Positions 27,824-36,888 of a DNA stretch of 64,000 nucleotides are shown in pieces; the first letter of the stretch is position 1, and every line of letters begins with the position of its first letter. This DNA is from an uncultured Gammaproteobacteria bacterium. GTDB lineage: Bacteria; Pseudomonadota; Gammaproteobacteria; Nitrosococcales; Methylophagaceae. The stretch lies in NCBI GenBank assembly GCA_905479075.1, contig CAJQLA010000006.1:157796-221795 (forward strand), read 5' to 3'. The translations under genes were made by a program, and so were the position numbers. The notes under the pieces are model-generated. The model did not search any database. It worked only from the letters and a program-made list of their open reading frames with translations, and was not told where the DNA came from.

Positions 27824-29164
27824 ATGGCTGGAAAACTATATATAAAAACCTTTGGTTGTCAGATGAATGAGTATGATTCATCAAAGATGGCTGATGTGCT
27901 GGCGAACTCTCACCAACTTTCGGTAACAGATGTGGCTGAAGATGCTGATGTGTTGTTGCTTAACACATGCTCAATCCGTGAGAAGGCACAAGAAAAGGTG
28001 TTTCATCAACTTGGACGTTGGAAGCGTTGGAAAGATGATAAGCCTAACCTTGTCATAGGCGTGGGTGGCTGTGTGGCCAGTCAAGAAGGTGATGCAATCC
28101 GTCGGCGTGCGCCTTATGTCGACCTGATCTTTGGGCCCCAAACACTACATCGTTTGCCGACTATGTTAGATGATGTGCATAAAAGTCATCAGCCACGGAT
28201 GGATATTTCTTTTCCAGAAATAGAGAAGTTTGATAACTTGCCAGAAGCAAAATCAGATGGGCCAACGGCCTTTGTCTCTATTATGGAAGGTTGTAGTAAG
28301 TACTGTACATTTTGTGTTGTACCTTACACTCGTGGTGAAGAAGTCAGCAGACCTGTTGATAAAGTGTTGACAGAGATTCGCGGCTTGGCTGCTCAAGGCG
28401 TTCGTGAAGTCAACTTATTGGGTCAGAATGTCAATGCTTACCGTGGTGAAATAGAAGGTGAAGATGATGCAGATTTAGCATTACTTATTCATTACGTTGC
28501 TGCGATTGAAGGAATTGAGCGAGTGAGGTTCACAACATCTCACCCCGTTGAGTTTTCGGATAGTCTTATTGATGCATTTGCTGAAATCCCACAATTAGTG
28601 AGCCACTTACATTTACCCGTGCAATCAGGTTCTAATCGTATTCTAGCGATGATGAAACGTGGACATACCGTCGAAGAATATAAAGATAAAATTAAACGTA
28701 TCCAAGCTGCGCGCCCAGGCTTGAGCTTGTCGAGTGATTTTATTATTGGCTTCCCTGACGAACAAGATAAAGATTTCCAAGATACGATGGATTTGATCAA
28801 TGAGCTTGAATTTGATCATTCCTTTAGCTTTATTTATAGCGCCCGTCCAGGAACGCCGGCCTCAGCCTTCGTCGACTCTGTAACAGATGAGACAAAAAAA
28901 ACGCGTTTAAAATTAGTTCAGGATCGGTTAAGGGAATTCGAGAATCAGCATAGTGACAAAATGGTCGGTTCGATACAACGTTTACTTGTTGAACGGTTAG
29001 GCCAAAGATATGAAGGTGATTTAGCTGGTCGGACGGAGAATAATCGCGTAGTGAACTTTACAGGGGATGCGGCGTTAATTGGTCGGTTTGTCGATGTTAA
29101 AATTACGGAAGCATACACCAACTCTTTGCGTGGCGAGTTGTTGGCTGATAGTGTTGTACTTTAA
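27824..29164 (+). CDS. miaB: tRNA-2-methylthio-N6-isopentenyladenosine synthase MiaB
   Basis: Radical-SAM methylthiotransferase that converts i6A37 to ms2i6A37 in tRNAs reading codons that begin with U. The 446 residues show three N-terminal iron-sulfur cysteines ([28 protein letters not shown]), the radical-SAM motif [28 protein letters not shown] and a C-terminal TRAM domain ([22 protein letters not shown]). It heads the classic miaB-ybeZ-ybeY-corC-lnt row. The 179-base gap upstream holds its promoter, though no clear consensus elements. Confidence 0.97.
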   Translation: MAGKLYIKTFGCQMNEYDSSKMADVLANSHQLSVTDVAEDADVLLLNTCSIREKAQEKVFHQLGRWKRWKDDKPNLVIGVGGCVASQEGDAIRRRAPYVDLIFGPQTLHRLPTMLDDVHKSHQPRMDISFPEIEKFDNLPEAKSDGPTAFVSIMEGCSKYCTFCVVPYTRGEEVSRPVDKVLTEIRGLAAQGVREVNLLGQNVNAYRGEIEGEDDADLALLIHYVAAIEGIERVRFTTSHPVEFSDSLIDAFAEIPQLVSHLHLPVQSGSNRILAMMKRGHTVEEYKDKIKRIQAARPGLSLSSDFIIGFPDEQDKDFQDTMDLINELEFDHSFSFIYSARPGTPASAFVDSVTDETKKTRLKLVQDRLREFENQHSDKMVGSIQRLLVERLGQRYEGDLAGRTENNRVVNFTGDAALIGRFVDVKITEAYTNSLRGELLADSVVL

Positions 29165-29182
29165 TTTAAGGGATCGCTGTTT

Positions 29183-30154
29183 GTGACTGTTTCTTCTGCT
29201 CCACTAGAGTCAATTAGTTTTGAGTTAAGCCCAACGGATAATGACCGTCTGGCAAATTTATGTGGCCATTTAGATGAGCACCTTCGCATGATGGAGCGTG
29301 GTTTTGGCGTTGAGGTTAATAATCGAGGTGGTAAATTCCAAATTATTGGTCCAGTTGAAGTATTGGCCGGCGTGCAAGAGGTGGTGCATGAGCTTTATGC
29401 GGAAACATCACAATCAATATTAGCGCCAGAGCAAGTTCATCTTGCTATTCGTGAAGTGAGTGGTTCAGAAACCTTAACCACAAAAGCGCCAGAAGAAGTC
29501 ATTATTAAGACGAAACGTGGTTTAGTCAAAGCGCGAGGCCAAAATCAGCAAGCCTATTTGCAGCGTGTGATGACGCATGATATTAATTTTGGTGTTGGAC
29601 CTGCTGGGACTGGCAAAACCTATTTAGCAGTTGCTTGTGCGGTAGAGGCGTTGGAGCGAGATCTTGCAAGGCGTATTGTTTTAGTAAGACCTGCTGTTGA
29701 GGCGGGTGAAAAGCTAGGTTTTCTTCCTGGTGATTTAACGCAAAAAGTCGATCCGTATTTGCGGCCACTTTATGATGCCTTATATGAAATGTTGGGTTTT
29801 GAGCGGGTAGCCAAGTTAATAGATCGTAATGTGATTGAAGTGGCGCCATTAGCGTATATGCGTGGTCGAACACTTAATGAATCGTTTATTATTTTAGATG
29901 AAGCACAAAATACTACCACCGAGCAGATGAAGATGTTTTTGACACGTTTAGGTTATAACTCGACCGCTGTCATCACGGGTGATATTACTCAAATTGACTT
30001 GCCGGGATCACAAAAGTCGGGTCTTCGTCATGCAATAGAAGTTTTAAAAGATGTTGAAGGGATTGGTTTTACATTTTTCCAGGCTAAGGATGTGGTTAGG
30101 CATTCTTTAGTGCAAAAAGTGATTCTAGCTTACGAAAAGGCCGAGCAGTCTTAA
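29183..30154 (+). CDS. ybeZ: PhoH-like ATPase YbeZ
   Basis: Cytoplasmic P-loop ATPase of the PhoH family, linked with the endoribonuclease YbeY in ribosome/RNA quality control. The 323 residues contain an N-terminal region (EVNNRGGKFQIIGPVEVLAG, KH-like), Walker A FGVGPAGTGKTYLAVACAV and Walker B ESFIILDEAQNTT, followed by GDITQIDLPGSQKSGL. The GTG start at 29183 has AAGGGA 9 bases before it. It follows miaB by 18 bases and ybeY starts 3 bases after it, so the genes are one unit. Despite the name, no Pho box is seen. Confidence 0.95.
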   Translation: MTVSSAPLESISFELSPTDNDRLANLCGHLDEHLRMMERGFGVEVNNRGGKFQIIGPVEVLAGVQEVVHELYAETSQSILAPEQVHLAIREVSGSETLTTKAPEEVIIKTKRGLVKARGQNQQAYLQRVMTHDINFGVGPAGTGKTYLAVACAVEALERDLARRIVLVRPAVEAGEKLGFLPGDLTQKVDPYLRPLYDALYEMLGFERVAKLIDRNVIEVAPLAYMRGRTLNESFIILDEAQNTTTEQMKMFLTRLGYNSTAVITGDITQIDLPGSQKSGLRHAIEVLKDVEGIGFTFFQAKDVVRHSLVQKVILAYEKAEQS

Positions 30155-30157
30155 GCA

Positions 30158-30625
30158 ATGACAGTCATAATAGATGTGCAGAGAGTATGTCCAGGATTAT
30201 TGCCTAGCACCGAGCAATTACAGACATGGGTAGATTCAGCTTTAGGCAATGTCGATGAAGATTGCGAGCTGAGTATTCGCCTTGTTGAGGAAGATGAAAG
30301 TGCGGATCTTAACGAGACTTATCGTTCTAAATCAGGTCCAACAAATGTTCTATCTTTCCCTTTTGAGGCATCAATAGAAATCAAACCTCGATTATTAGGT
30401 GACTTAGTGATTTGCGCCCCTGTTGTAGCACAAGAGGCTCAAACACAAAAAAAACAGCTTATGGATCATTGGGCTCATATGGTTATTCATGGTTGTTTGC
30501 ATTTGTTGGGTTATGATCATATTGAAGATGAAGAAGCGGAAGAGATGGAAGGTCTAGAGAAGACTATTTTAAAATCGTTAGCAATCGAAGACCCTTACCG
30601 CGAACAAGGTGAACTAAATGAATGA
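30158..30625 (+). CDS. ybeY: Endoribonuclease YbeY
   Basis: Zinc-dependent single-strand RNase involved in 16S rRNA 3'-end maturation and ribosome quality control. The 155 residues carry the signature [21 protein letters not shown] with the three zinc His (H-x3-H-x5-H), and the conserved TNVLSFPFE and [11 protein letters not shown] segments. It overlaps the corC start by 8 bases. Confidence 0.97.
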   Translation: MTVIIDVQRVCPGLLPSTEQLQTWVDSALGNVDEDCELSIRLVEEDESADLNETYRSKSGPTNVLSFPFEASIEIKPRLLGDLVICAPVVAQEAQTQKKQLMDHWAHMVIHGCLHLLGYDHIEDEEAEEMEGLEKTILKSLAIEDPYREQGELNE

Positions 30626-31481
30626 GGGACAGCCGAGTAGAACAAAGCGTTTTTCTTGGGCGCAGAAGCTGAGTAAATTATTTTTAGAGCCACAAGATCA
30701 AGATCAATTAATTGATCTTATTCGCTCTGCCTCTGAGCGTCATATATTAGATTCGGAAGCATTAGCGATTGTTGAGGGGGCACTGAATGTGGCGCAAATG
30801 CAAGCGCGAGATATTATTATTCCACGTTCTCAAGTTGTTATGGTTTCACGTAATGCGACACCAGATGAAATCGTGAAATTGGTGACAGAAACTGCACATT
30901 CACGTTTCCCTGTTATTGATGATGATCGGGACGATGTTATTGGTATTTTATTGGCGAAAGATTTATTAGCCGCTGTCGCTATGGCTGGAGGTGCATTCAA
31001 CTTTGATTTAAAAGATTTATTGCGACCTGCTGTTTTTATTCCTGAAAGTAAGCGATTAAATGTGCTGCTACGTGAATTTCGAGCACGTCGTAATCATATG
31101 GCCATTGTGGTTGATGAATATGGTGGTGTTGCCGGTATGGTCACCATTGAAAATGTCTTAGAACAAATTGTGGGTGAAATTGAAGATGAGCATGATATTG
31201 ACGATGATGCACCTATTTTGCAGCACAATGAGACAACTTATGCCATAAAAGCACTCGCCACGGTTGAAGACTTCAATGAACGTTTTGATGCAGATTGGAA
31301 TGATGAAGATTTTGATACCGTAGGTGGCTATGTGATCAATCAGTTTGGTCACTTACCTCAGCGCGGCGAGACAGTGACTATTCGCCGTTTTAAGTTTACA
31401 GTGATTCGAGCTGATAATCGCCGGGTTCATTTGCTTGAGATGGTGATTTTACCTAAATTTGAGTCTGATCCTGATCAATAA
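30618..31481 (+). CDS. corC: CBS-domain protein CorC/YbeX
   Basis: Soluble 287-residue protein with two CBS domains ([18 protein letters not shown] to [24 protein letters not shown], and [20 protein letters not shown] to [19 protein letters not shown]) and a C-terminal CorC_HlyC domain (DDFDTV-like region [20 protein letters not shown]). The family is linked with magnesium/cobalt efflux and, more recently, with ribosome and envelope homeostasis alongside YbeY and Lnt. It overlaps ybeY by 8 bases and lnt by one, so translation is coupled. Confidence 0.95.
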   Translation: MNEGQPSRTKRFSWAQKLSKLFLEPQDQDQLIDLIRSASERHILDSEALAIVEGALNVAQMQARDIIIPRSQVVMVSRNATPDEIVKLVTETAHSRFPVIDDDRDDVIGILLAKDLLAAVAMAGGAFNFDLKDLLRPAVFIPESKRLNVLLREFRARRNHMAIVVDEYGGVAGMVTIENVLEQIVGEIEDEHDIDDDAPILQHNETTYAIKALATVEDFNERFDADWNDEDFDTVGGYVINQFGHLPQRGETVTIRRFKFTVIRADNRRVHLLEMVILPKFESDPDQ

Positions 31482-32998
31482 TGCAACGTATGATTGAATC
31501 GTCATGGCTTGGCTGGCGGGGCAGCATGGCCGCGCTATTGGCAGGGATGGCATTGCCATTGGCTTTTTCACCGTTCAATTTTTATCCTGTAGCCATATTG
31601 AGTTTAAGTGTGTTGTTTATAGCATGGCATAACGTAGATGCTAAGCAAGCAGCGTGGCGTGGCTTCCTATTTGGTTATGGTATGTTTGCTGTAGGCATCT
31701 CATGGATTTATGTGGCTATCCATGATTTTGGCAATGCCAGTATGCCTTTAGCCGCTTTCCTCACAGGCTTATTTGCTGCTTTTTTGGCTTTATATATCGC
31801 TCTTTTGGCTTGGCTACTAAAAAGAGTAGCCGGCAGAAACCAGCTACTGCTTCCCGATTATTTACTTTTATTACCGGTAGCATGGTTATTTTTTGAATGG
31901 TTTAAAGGCTGGTTTCTTACGGGTTTCCCTTGGCTTGAGGTGGGGACTAGTCAGGTCAGTGGTCCTTTAAGTGGTTATACACCTGTTATTGGGTCATTGG
32001 GTGTCAGCTTGTTAGTTGCATTTTCAGCAGGCTTATTGTCTGCCGCATGGCAGTTTAAGAAAGGTGCTTTAGTGATTGTGATGGCAGTGCTATGGCTAGG
32101 TGGTTATTCATTAAACACCGCCACATGGACGTATACTAGCGACAAGCCACTCAGAGTCAGTTTAATCCAAGGTAATGTTCCCCAAGAAATAAAATGGGAC
32201 AAGGAACAGGTTTTGAATACATTGGCCTTGTACCAACAAAAAACAGAAGAAAATTGGCAGAGCGACTTAATCGTGTGGCCTGAAAATGCAGTGACTGTGT
32301 TTTATCATCAAGCTAAAAAGTTTTATATTGATCCATTAGCGTCGCTAGCTCGACAAAATAATAGTGATATTTTAGTCGGCTTACCTGTGTTGGACGAGAC
32401 CACAAATCAATACTACAACAGTATGATGTCTCTTGGGAGCAAAGAAGCTTTTTATCATAAACGGCATTTAGTCCCGTTCGGTGACTATATTCCTATAGAG
32501 TGGCTGAGAGGATTAATCGCCTTTTTTGATTTGCCGATGTCCTCTTTTTCTGCCGGAGGTGATCAGCAAGCTTTATTAGAAGCAGCTGGGCAGAAAATTG
32601 GTGTTTCGGTTTGTTATGAAGATACATTTTCGACGGAGGTGTTGGATACCTTGCCAGAAGCCAGTTTATTGGTGAACGCAACTAATAATGCTTGGTATGG
32701 CGATTCTTTTGCACCACATCAGCATCTGCAGATTTCACAAAATAGGGCCTTGGAAACAGGTCGGCCAGTTTTACGAGCCACTACAAATGGCATTTCTGCT
32801 TTAATCGATCATAAGGGCCAGCTGTTGGCGACTTCGACACAATTCGAACAAGCGGTGGTCACGGGTATGATAGAGCCACGACAAGGTAGTACGCCTTATG
32901 TACGCTGGCAGCAATGGCCTTTATTACTATTATCGCTGGTCATGTTGCTGCTGTGGGGGTATCATCGGCAAAATAATTTAAGCAAGCAGACGAGTTAA
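31481..32998 (+). CDS. lnt: Apolipoprotein N-acyltransferase Lnt
   Basis: Inner-membrane enzyme that adds the third acyl chain to lipoproteins after Lsp. The 505 residues have about six N-terminal membrane segments, then a nitrilase-like periplasmic domain with catalytic Glu in IVWPENAVT, Lys in AFYHKRHLVPFGDYIP and Cys in KIGVSVCYEDTF, then a final membrane segment. Start and stop overlap its neighbours (TAATG at both ends). Its substrates here would include the PilP and M48 lipoproteins encoded further on. Confidence 0.96.
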   Translation: MQRMIESSWLGWRGSMAALLAGMALPLAFSPFNFYPVAILSLSVLFIAWHNVDAKQAAWRGFLFGYGMFAVGISWIYVAIHDFGNASMPLAAFLTGLFAAFLALYIALLAWLLKRVAGRNQLLLPDYLLLLPVAWLFFEWFKGWFLTGFPWLEVGTSQVSGPLSGYTPVIGSLGVSLLVAFSAGLLSAAWQFKKGALVIVMAVLWLGGYSLNTATWTYTSDKPLRVSLIQGNVPQEIKWDKEQVLNTLALYQQKTEENWQSDLIVWPENAVTVFYHQAKKFYIDPLASLARQNNSDILVGLPVLDETTNQYYNSMMSLGSKEAFYHKRHLVPFGDYIPIEWLRGLIAFFDLPMSSFSAGGDQQALLEAAGQKIGVSVCYEDTFSTEVLDTLPEASLLVNATNNAWYGDSFAPHQHLQISQNRALETGRPVLRATTNGISALIDHKGQLLATSTQFEQAVVTGMIEPRQGSTPYVRWQQWPLLLLSLVMLLLWGYHRQNNLSKQTS

Positions 32999-34449
32999 TG
33001 CAGTTTCTGACCATCCAACGCATATTAGGCATTCTATTGGGTTTGTTTAGCTTCTCCTTGTTGCCGCCTATTGCCGTTTCACTATTTTATCAAGACGGTT
33101 CTACCGAAGCCTTTGTTTCTGCTTTCTTATTGCTACTTATCCTAGGAATTGTGTTTTGGTATCCGGTTAGAAAATATCGCCGTGAACTAAAAATACGTGA
33201 TGGTTTCCTTGTCGTTGTTATGTTCTGGGTGACATTGAGTCTGTCAGGTGCTGTGCCTTTCTTTTTAACACAAGTGCCAGAGATGTCATTTACGGATGCT
33301 GTTTTTGAATCTGTATCAGGTTTAACAACCACAGGAGCAACAGTATTAACAGGGCTTGATGGTTTGCCCAAGGCGGTATTGTTTTACCGACAGTTTTTGC
33401 AATGGCTAGGCGGTATGGGAATAGTTGTTTTAGCCGTAGCTATCTTACCTTTACTGGGTGTTGGTGGTATGCAGCTCTATCGGGCTGAAACGCCAGGGCC
33501 GATGAAAGATTCGAAATTAACACCACGGATCACTGAAACAGCTAAAGCACTTTGGTATATCTATCTGACGCTGACATTCGCTTGTGCAGTATCCTATTAT
33601 TTGGCGGGAATGACTTGGTTTGATGCAATTAGCCACAGTTTTTCGACAGTAGCGATAGGCGGTTTTTCGACACACGATACCAGCATGGGCTTTTACAATA
33701 GTGCTGTAATCGAGATGGTGGCAGTGGTGTTTATGGTGTTAGCGGGTATGAATTTTTCATTACATTTTGTTGCTTGGCGACACCGCTCAATTAGGCATTA
33801 CTGGGGCGACTCAGAACTGCGAACCTACGTCACTATCCTGGCCTTTATTTCCGTCATAACAGCCGTTTATTTATATTTCACTCATACTTTTGCATCACCT
33901 TGGTCAGCAGTGCATCAAGGGATTTTCCAGGCAGTTTCTTTTGGGACGACGTCAGGGTTTACCACCGCAGATTATTATTTGTGGCCTGGGTTTTTGCCGA
34001 TACTGTTACTGATGACAAGCTATATAGGCGGCTGTGCTGGCTCTACTGGTGGCGGCATGAAGGTTATTAGGGTGATGTTGCTATTCAAGCAGGGTTATCG
34101 TGAGATATTGCGACTTATCCATCCCAATGCAGTTTTTGCGATTAAGGTAAACAATAAAGCTTTGCCAGCTAAGGTAGTGGGGGCGGTATGGGGATTTTTA
34201 GCGCTGTACGTATTTAGTTTTAGTTTTATGTACTTACTTTTAATGGCGACAGGGCTAGATATTGTGACTTCTTTTTCTGCTGTGACGGCTTGTCTTAATA
34301 ACCTAGGTCCTGGCTTAGGAGATGTTGCCGTTCATTATGGTGGGATTAACTCGCCATCAAAATGGGTGCTTTGTATAGCTATGCTACTAGGTCGGTTAGA
34401 GATTTTCACATTGCTTGTCGTGTTAACGCCTGCATTTTGGAGGCGTTAA
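32998..34449 (+). CDS. trkH: Potassium uptake protein TrkH/KtrB family
   Basis: Channel-like membrane subunit of the Trk potassium uptake system, working with TrkA, which is not in this window. The 483 residues hold four membrane-pore-membrane repeats; selectivity segments are seen as SVSGLTTTGATVLTGLD, STVAIGGFSTHDTSMG, SFGTTSGFTTADYYLWP and TACLNNLGPGLGDVAVHYG. KVIRVMLLFKQGYREILRLIHPNAV is typical of the family. Start overlaps lnt by one base; the methyltransferase follows closely. Confidence 0.94.
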   Translation: MQFLTIQRILGILLGLFSFSLLPPIAVSLFYQDGSTEAFVSAFLLLLILGIVFWYPVRKYRRELKIRDGFLVVVMFWVTLSLSGAVPFFLTQVPEMSFTDAVFESVSGLTTTGATVLTGLDGLPKAVLFYRQFLQWLGGMGIVVLAVAILPLLGVGGMQLYRAETPGPMKDSKLTPRITETAKALWYIYLTLTFACAVSYYLAGMTWFDAISHSFSTVAIGGFSTHDTSMGFYNSAVIEMVAVVFMVLAGMNFSLHFVAWRHRSIRHYWGDSELRTYVTILAFISVITAVYLYFTHTFASPWSAVHQGIFQAVSFGTTSGFTTADYYLWPGFLPILLLMTSYIGGCAGSTGGGMKVIRVMLLFKQGYREILRLIHPNAVFAIKVNNKALPAKVVGAVWGFLALYVFSFSFMYLLLMATGLDIVTSFSAVTACLNNLGPGLGDVAVHYGGINSPSKWVLCIAMLLGRLEIFTLLVVLTPAFWRR

Positions 34450-34452
34450 TTG

Positions 34453-35031
34453 ATGAGCACTCAGCTATTACAACAGAAATGGAATACTATTTATCAGCAG
34501 GCAGAAGGTGAGCCACATATTGCTGAGGTATTGCAGCATAATCATTACCTGTTGCCAACAGAAGGCGTTGCTTTAGACCTGGCTTGCGGCCGGGGCGGTA
34601 ATGCATTATTGATGGCTGAAAGGGGATTGTCTGTTAAGGCATGGGATATCTCGGAAGTGGCTATTGATCTGTTAGCAACTCGAGCCATAGATAAGGATTT
34701 AACAATAGATGCACAAGTCAGAGATGTGGTTAAAAATCCACCAGAGCCTAATAGTCTTGATGTACTTTTTGTCAGTCATTTTTTATCACGCTCTCTTTGT
34801 CCGGCTTTATATGAAGCGATTAAGCCAGGTGGTTTATTGATGTACCAAACTTTTTGTGAACAAAAGGTGAATGATTCTGGTCCAAGTAATCCAGACTATT
34901 TATTAACCGACAACGAGCTTCTTCGTTTGTTTGCAGGCATGAAAGTGCGCGTTTATCGTGAAGAAGCATTACTCGGCCAGCATAATGAGGGCATGAGAAA
35001 TCAGGCTTGGTTGTTTGCAGAAAAGCGATAA
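34453..35031 (+). CDS. Class I SAM-dependent methyltransferase (TehB-like)
   Basis: Cytoplasmic methyltransferase of 192 residues with the SAM-binding motif ALDLACGRGGNALLMAERG and post-motifs VKAWDISEVAIDLL and LDVLFVSHFLSRSLCPALYEAIKPGGLLMYQTF. It resembles TehB/thiopurine-type small methyltransferases; the substrate is unknown. ATG at 34453 is used, since GGAGG at 34439-34443 lies 9 bases before it, rather than TTG at 34450. It is the last gene of the miaB-to-trkH row. Confidence 0.88.
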   Translation: MSTQLLQQKWNTIYQQAEGEPHIAEVLQHNHYLLPTEGVALDLACGRGGNALLMAERGLSVKAWDISEVAIDLLATRAIDKDLTIDAQVRDVVKNPPEPNSLDVLFVSHFLSRSLCPALYEAIKPGGLLMYQTFCEQKVNDSGPSNPDYLLTDNELLRLFAGMKVRVYREEALLGQHNEGMRNQAWLFAEKR

Positions 35032-35146
35032 CCTTAAATGGTTATGATAAATAAATTTGCTCAAGTTAGGATTGATCAGTAAAATTGCTCGGTCCTGATG
35101 GCTGAGAAGGCTATCGATTTGGCTAAATATGATAACGAGTATAGAT

Positions 35147-35347
35147 ATGAAAGCGGATATCCACCCAGAATATAATGAAATAGATGTTACATGTAGTTGC
35201 GGAAATACATTTAAAACACGTTCAACACGTAGCAATGCTTTAACATTGGACGTTTGCTCAGAATGTCACCCGTTCTACACAGGTAAGCAAAAAATGCTAG
35301 ACACAGCTGGTCGTGTTGATAAATTCCGCCAGAAATACGGTAAATAA
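35147..35347 (+). CDS. rpmE: 50S ribosomal protein L31, zinc-binding type
   Basis: Ribosomal protein of the large subunit. The 66 residues start [20 protein letters not shown], and the CSC and CSEC cysteines make the C+ (zinc-binding) form, which can be replaced by a C- paralogue under zinc limitation. ATG 35147 is chosen because it gives the standard L31 N-terminus; an in-frame start at 35129 adds six residues not seen in the family. The 115-base gap before it should hold its promoter. Confidence 0.96.
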   Translation: MKADIHPEYNEIDVTCSCGNTFKTRSTRSNALTLDVCSECHPFYTGKQKMLDTAGRVDKFRQKYGK

Positions 35348-35410
35348 TTTTAATCAGGCATGTATCTTGTCTGAGTTAATGATGGATAAATTATAGTGAC
35401 CGTATAAATT

Positions 35411-36880
35411 ATGAGTACCTGTCACAAACATATACAAAGCCTCTGCTTATTAGCAGGGGCTTTGTTGTTTTTAATGCTCTCAGCTTGTGCGCAAAACCCG
35501 GTAACGGGTAGTAATGATTTCGTGATGTTGAGTGAAAGTAGTGAAATTTCACTTGGCAGGGCCAACCACCCGAAAATTATTGAACAGTATGGTCGATACA
35601 ATGATGAAGCACTTCAAGCTTATGTGCAGTCGGTGGGAGATAAGTTAGCAGCTGTCAGCCACAGAAATAATTTGATATATCGCTTTACTGTTTTGGACTC
35701 ACCCGTCATAAATGCCTTCGCTTTGCCGGGTGGCTATATTTATATCACTCGCGGTTTAATGTCTTACCTTAATTCAGAATCTCAACTTGCCGCTGTATTA
35801 GGTCATGAGATTGGTCATGTTACTGCAAGGCATGGCGTTCGCCAGCAAAGTGCAGCCCAAGCCGCTAATATTGGTTTTACTATTGGTTCTATTTTAGTGC
35901 CAGAATTAGGCTCTGCACCCTCGCAAGATTTGTTTAATATTTTGGGTGGGGCTTTATTGAGCGGTTATGGCCGCGATCATGAACTTGAATCAGATGGTTT
36001 AGGTGCGGAGTATCTTGCAAAGGCGGGCTATGAAGTCGATGCGATGATGGATGTGATCAGAGTGTTAAAGAATCAATCTATATTTGCAGAAATGGAAGCC
36101 AAAAGACAAGGTAAAGAGGTCCAGGGTTACCACGGCCTATTTTCCAGTCACCCTGATAATGATACTCGCTTACAACAAGTGATTGCTAAAGCTGGTCAGT
36201 ATCAGGCCCCTAACGGTTTGGTTAAGCGTTCTGAATATCTTAATAAAATTAATGGCATGACTTTTGGTGAAAGTGAAGAGCAAGGCATAACATCGGGTCG
36301 TCATTTTTATCACCTACCGATGAGGTTTGCAGTTTCTTTTCCTGAGTCATGGCAAATTAATAATAAGCCTAATAGTTTGCAGGCTATCTCTGCTGGCGGC
36401 GCAGCATTAATAGAGTTGGGCGCTGCTGATATTAACCGCCGAATAACGCCGCAACAATTCATAGAGCAACGCCTTGAACTACCACGTTTGAAATCCGGTC
36501 AAAGGTTAAGTTCAAGTGGCTTGGATGGATATACAGGTTTATTTGAAGCAAAAGGCAAATTGGTTAGAGTCTCTGTCATTTATCTAAATGATAAAGCTTT
36601 CATATTCTTCGCAAGCACTAAGCAAGCGAATACTTTTGAGCAATTTGACCGTGCATTTTTGAGTACAGCAAGATCACTACATCGATTAACTGAAAAAGAA
36701 GTACCGCTTGCGAGAGAGAAAAAACTAAATGTGGTAACAGTTTCGACTCAAGACAGCTATCGTAAGTGGTCTGCAGCTTCTAGAATAAGCAATAGCCCAC
36801 AACAGCAACTTCGCTTGTTGAATGGTCATTATCCAAATGGTGAGTTGAGGGCAGGTCAATTAGTTAAACTAGTTAATTAG
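35411..36880 (+). CDS. M48 family zinc metalloprotease lipoprotein
   Basis: Periplasmic, lipid-anchored peptidase of 489 residues, similar in plan to BepA/YfgC and LoiP, which take part in outer-membrane protein and lipid quality control. It has a lipoprotein signal with lipobox LSAC (LLFLMLSACAQNPVTG), the zinc motif HEIGHVTARHG and the third ligand Glu in HELESDGLGAEYL. Conserved are NAFALPGGYIYITRGLM and the SHPDNDTRLQ segment. The last 200 residues have no domain I recognise (not clear TPR repeats), so the exact subgroup is uncertain. It converges on mrcA, 8 bases away. Confidence 0.9.
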   Translation: MSTCHKHIQSLCLLAGALLFLMLSACAQNPVTGSNDFVMLSESSEISLGRANHPKIIEQYGRYNDEALQAYVQSVGDKLAAVSHRNNLIYRFTVLDSPVINAFALPGGYIYITRGLMSYLNSESQLAAVLGHEIGHVTARHGVRQQSAAQAANIGFTIGSILVPELGSAPSQDLFNILGGALLSGYGRDHELESDGLGAEYLAKAGYEVDAMMDVIRVLKNQSIFAEMEAKRQGKEVQGYHGLFSSHPDNDTRLQQVIAKAGQYQAPNGLVKRSEYLNKINGMTFGESEEQGITSGRHFYHLPMRFAVSFPESWQINNKPNSLQAISAGGAALIELGAADINRRITPQQFIEQRLELPRLKSGQRLSSSGLDGYTGLFEAKGKLVRVSVIYLNDKAFIFFASTKQANTFEQFDRAFLSTARSLHRLTEKEVPLAREKKLNVVTVSTQDSYRKWSAASRISNSPQQQLRLLNGHYPNGELRAGQLVKLVN

Positions 36881-36888
36881 CCCAAACT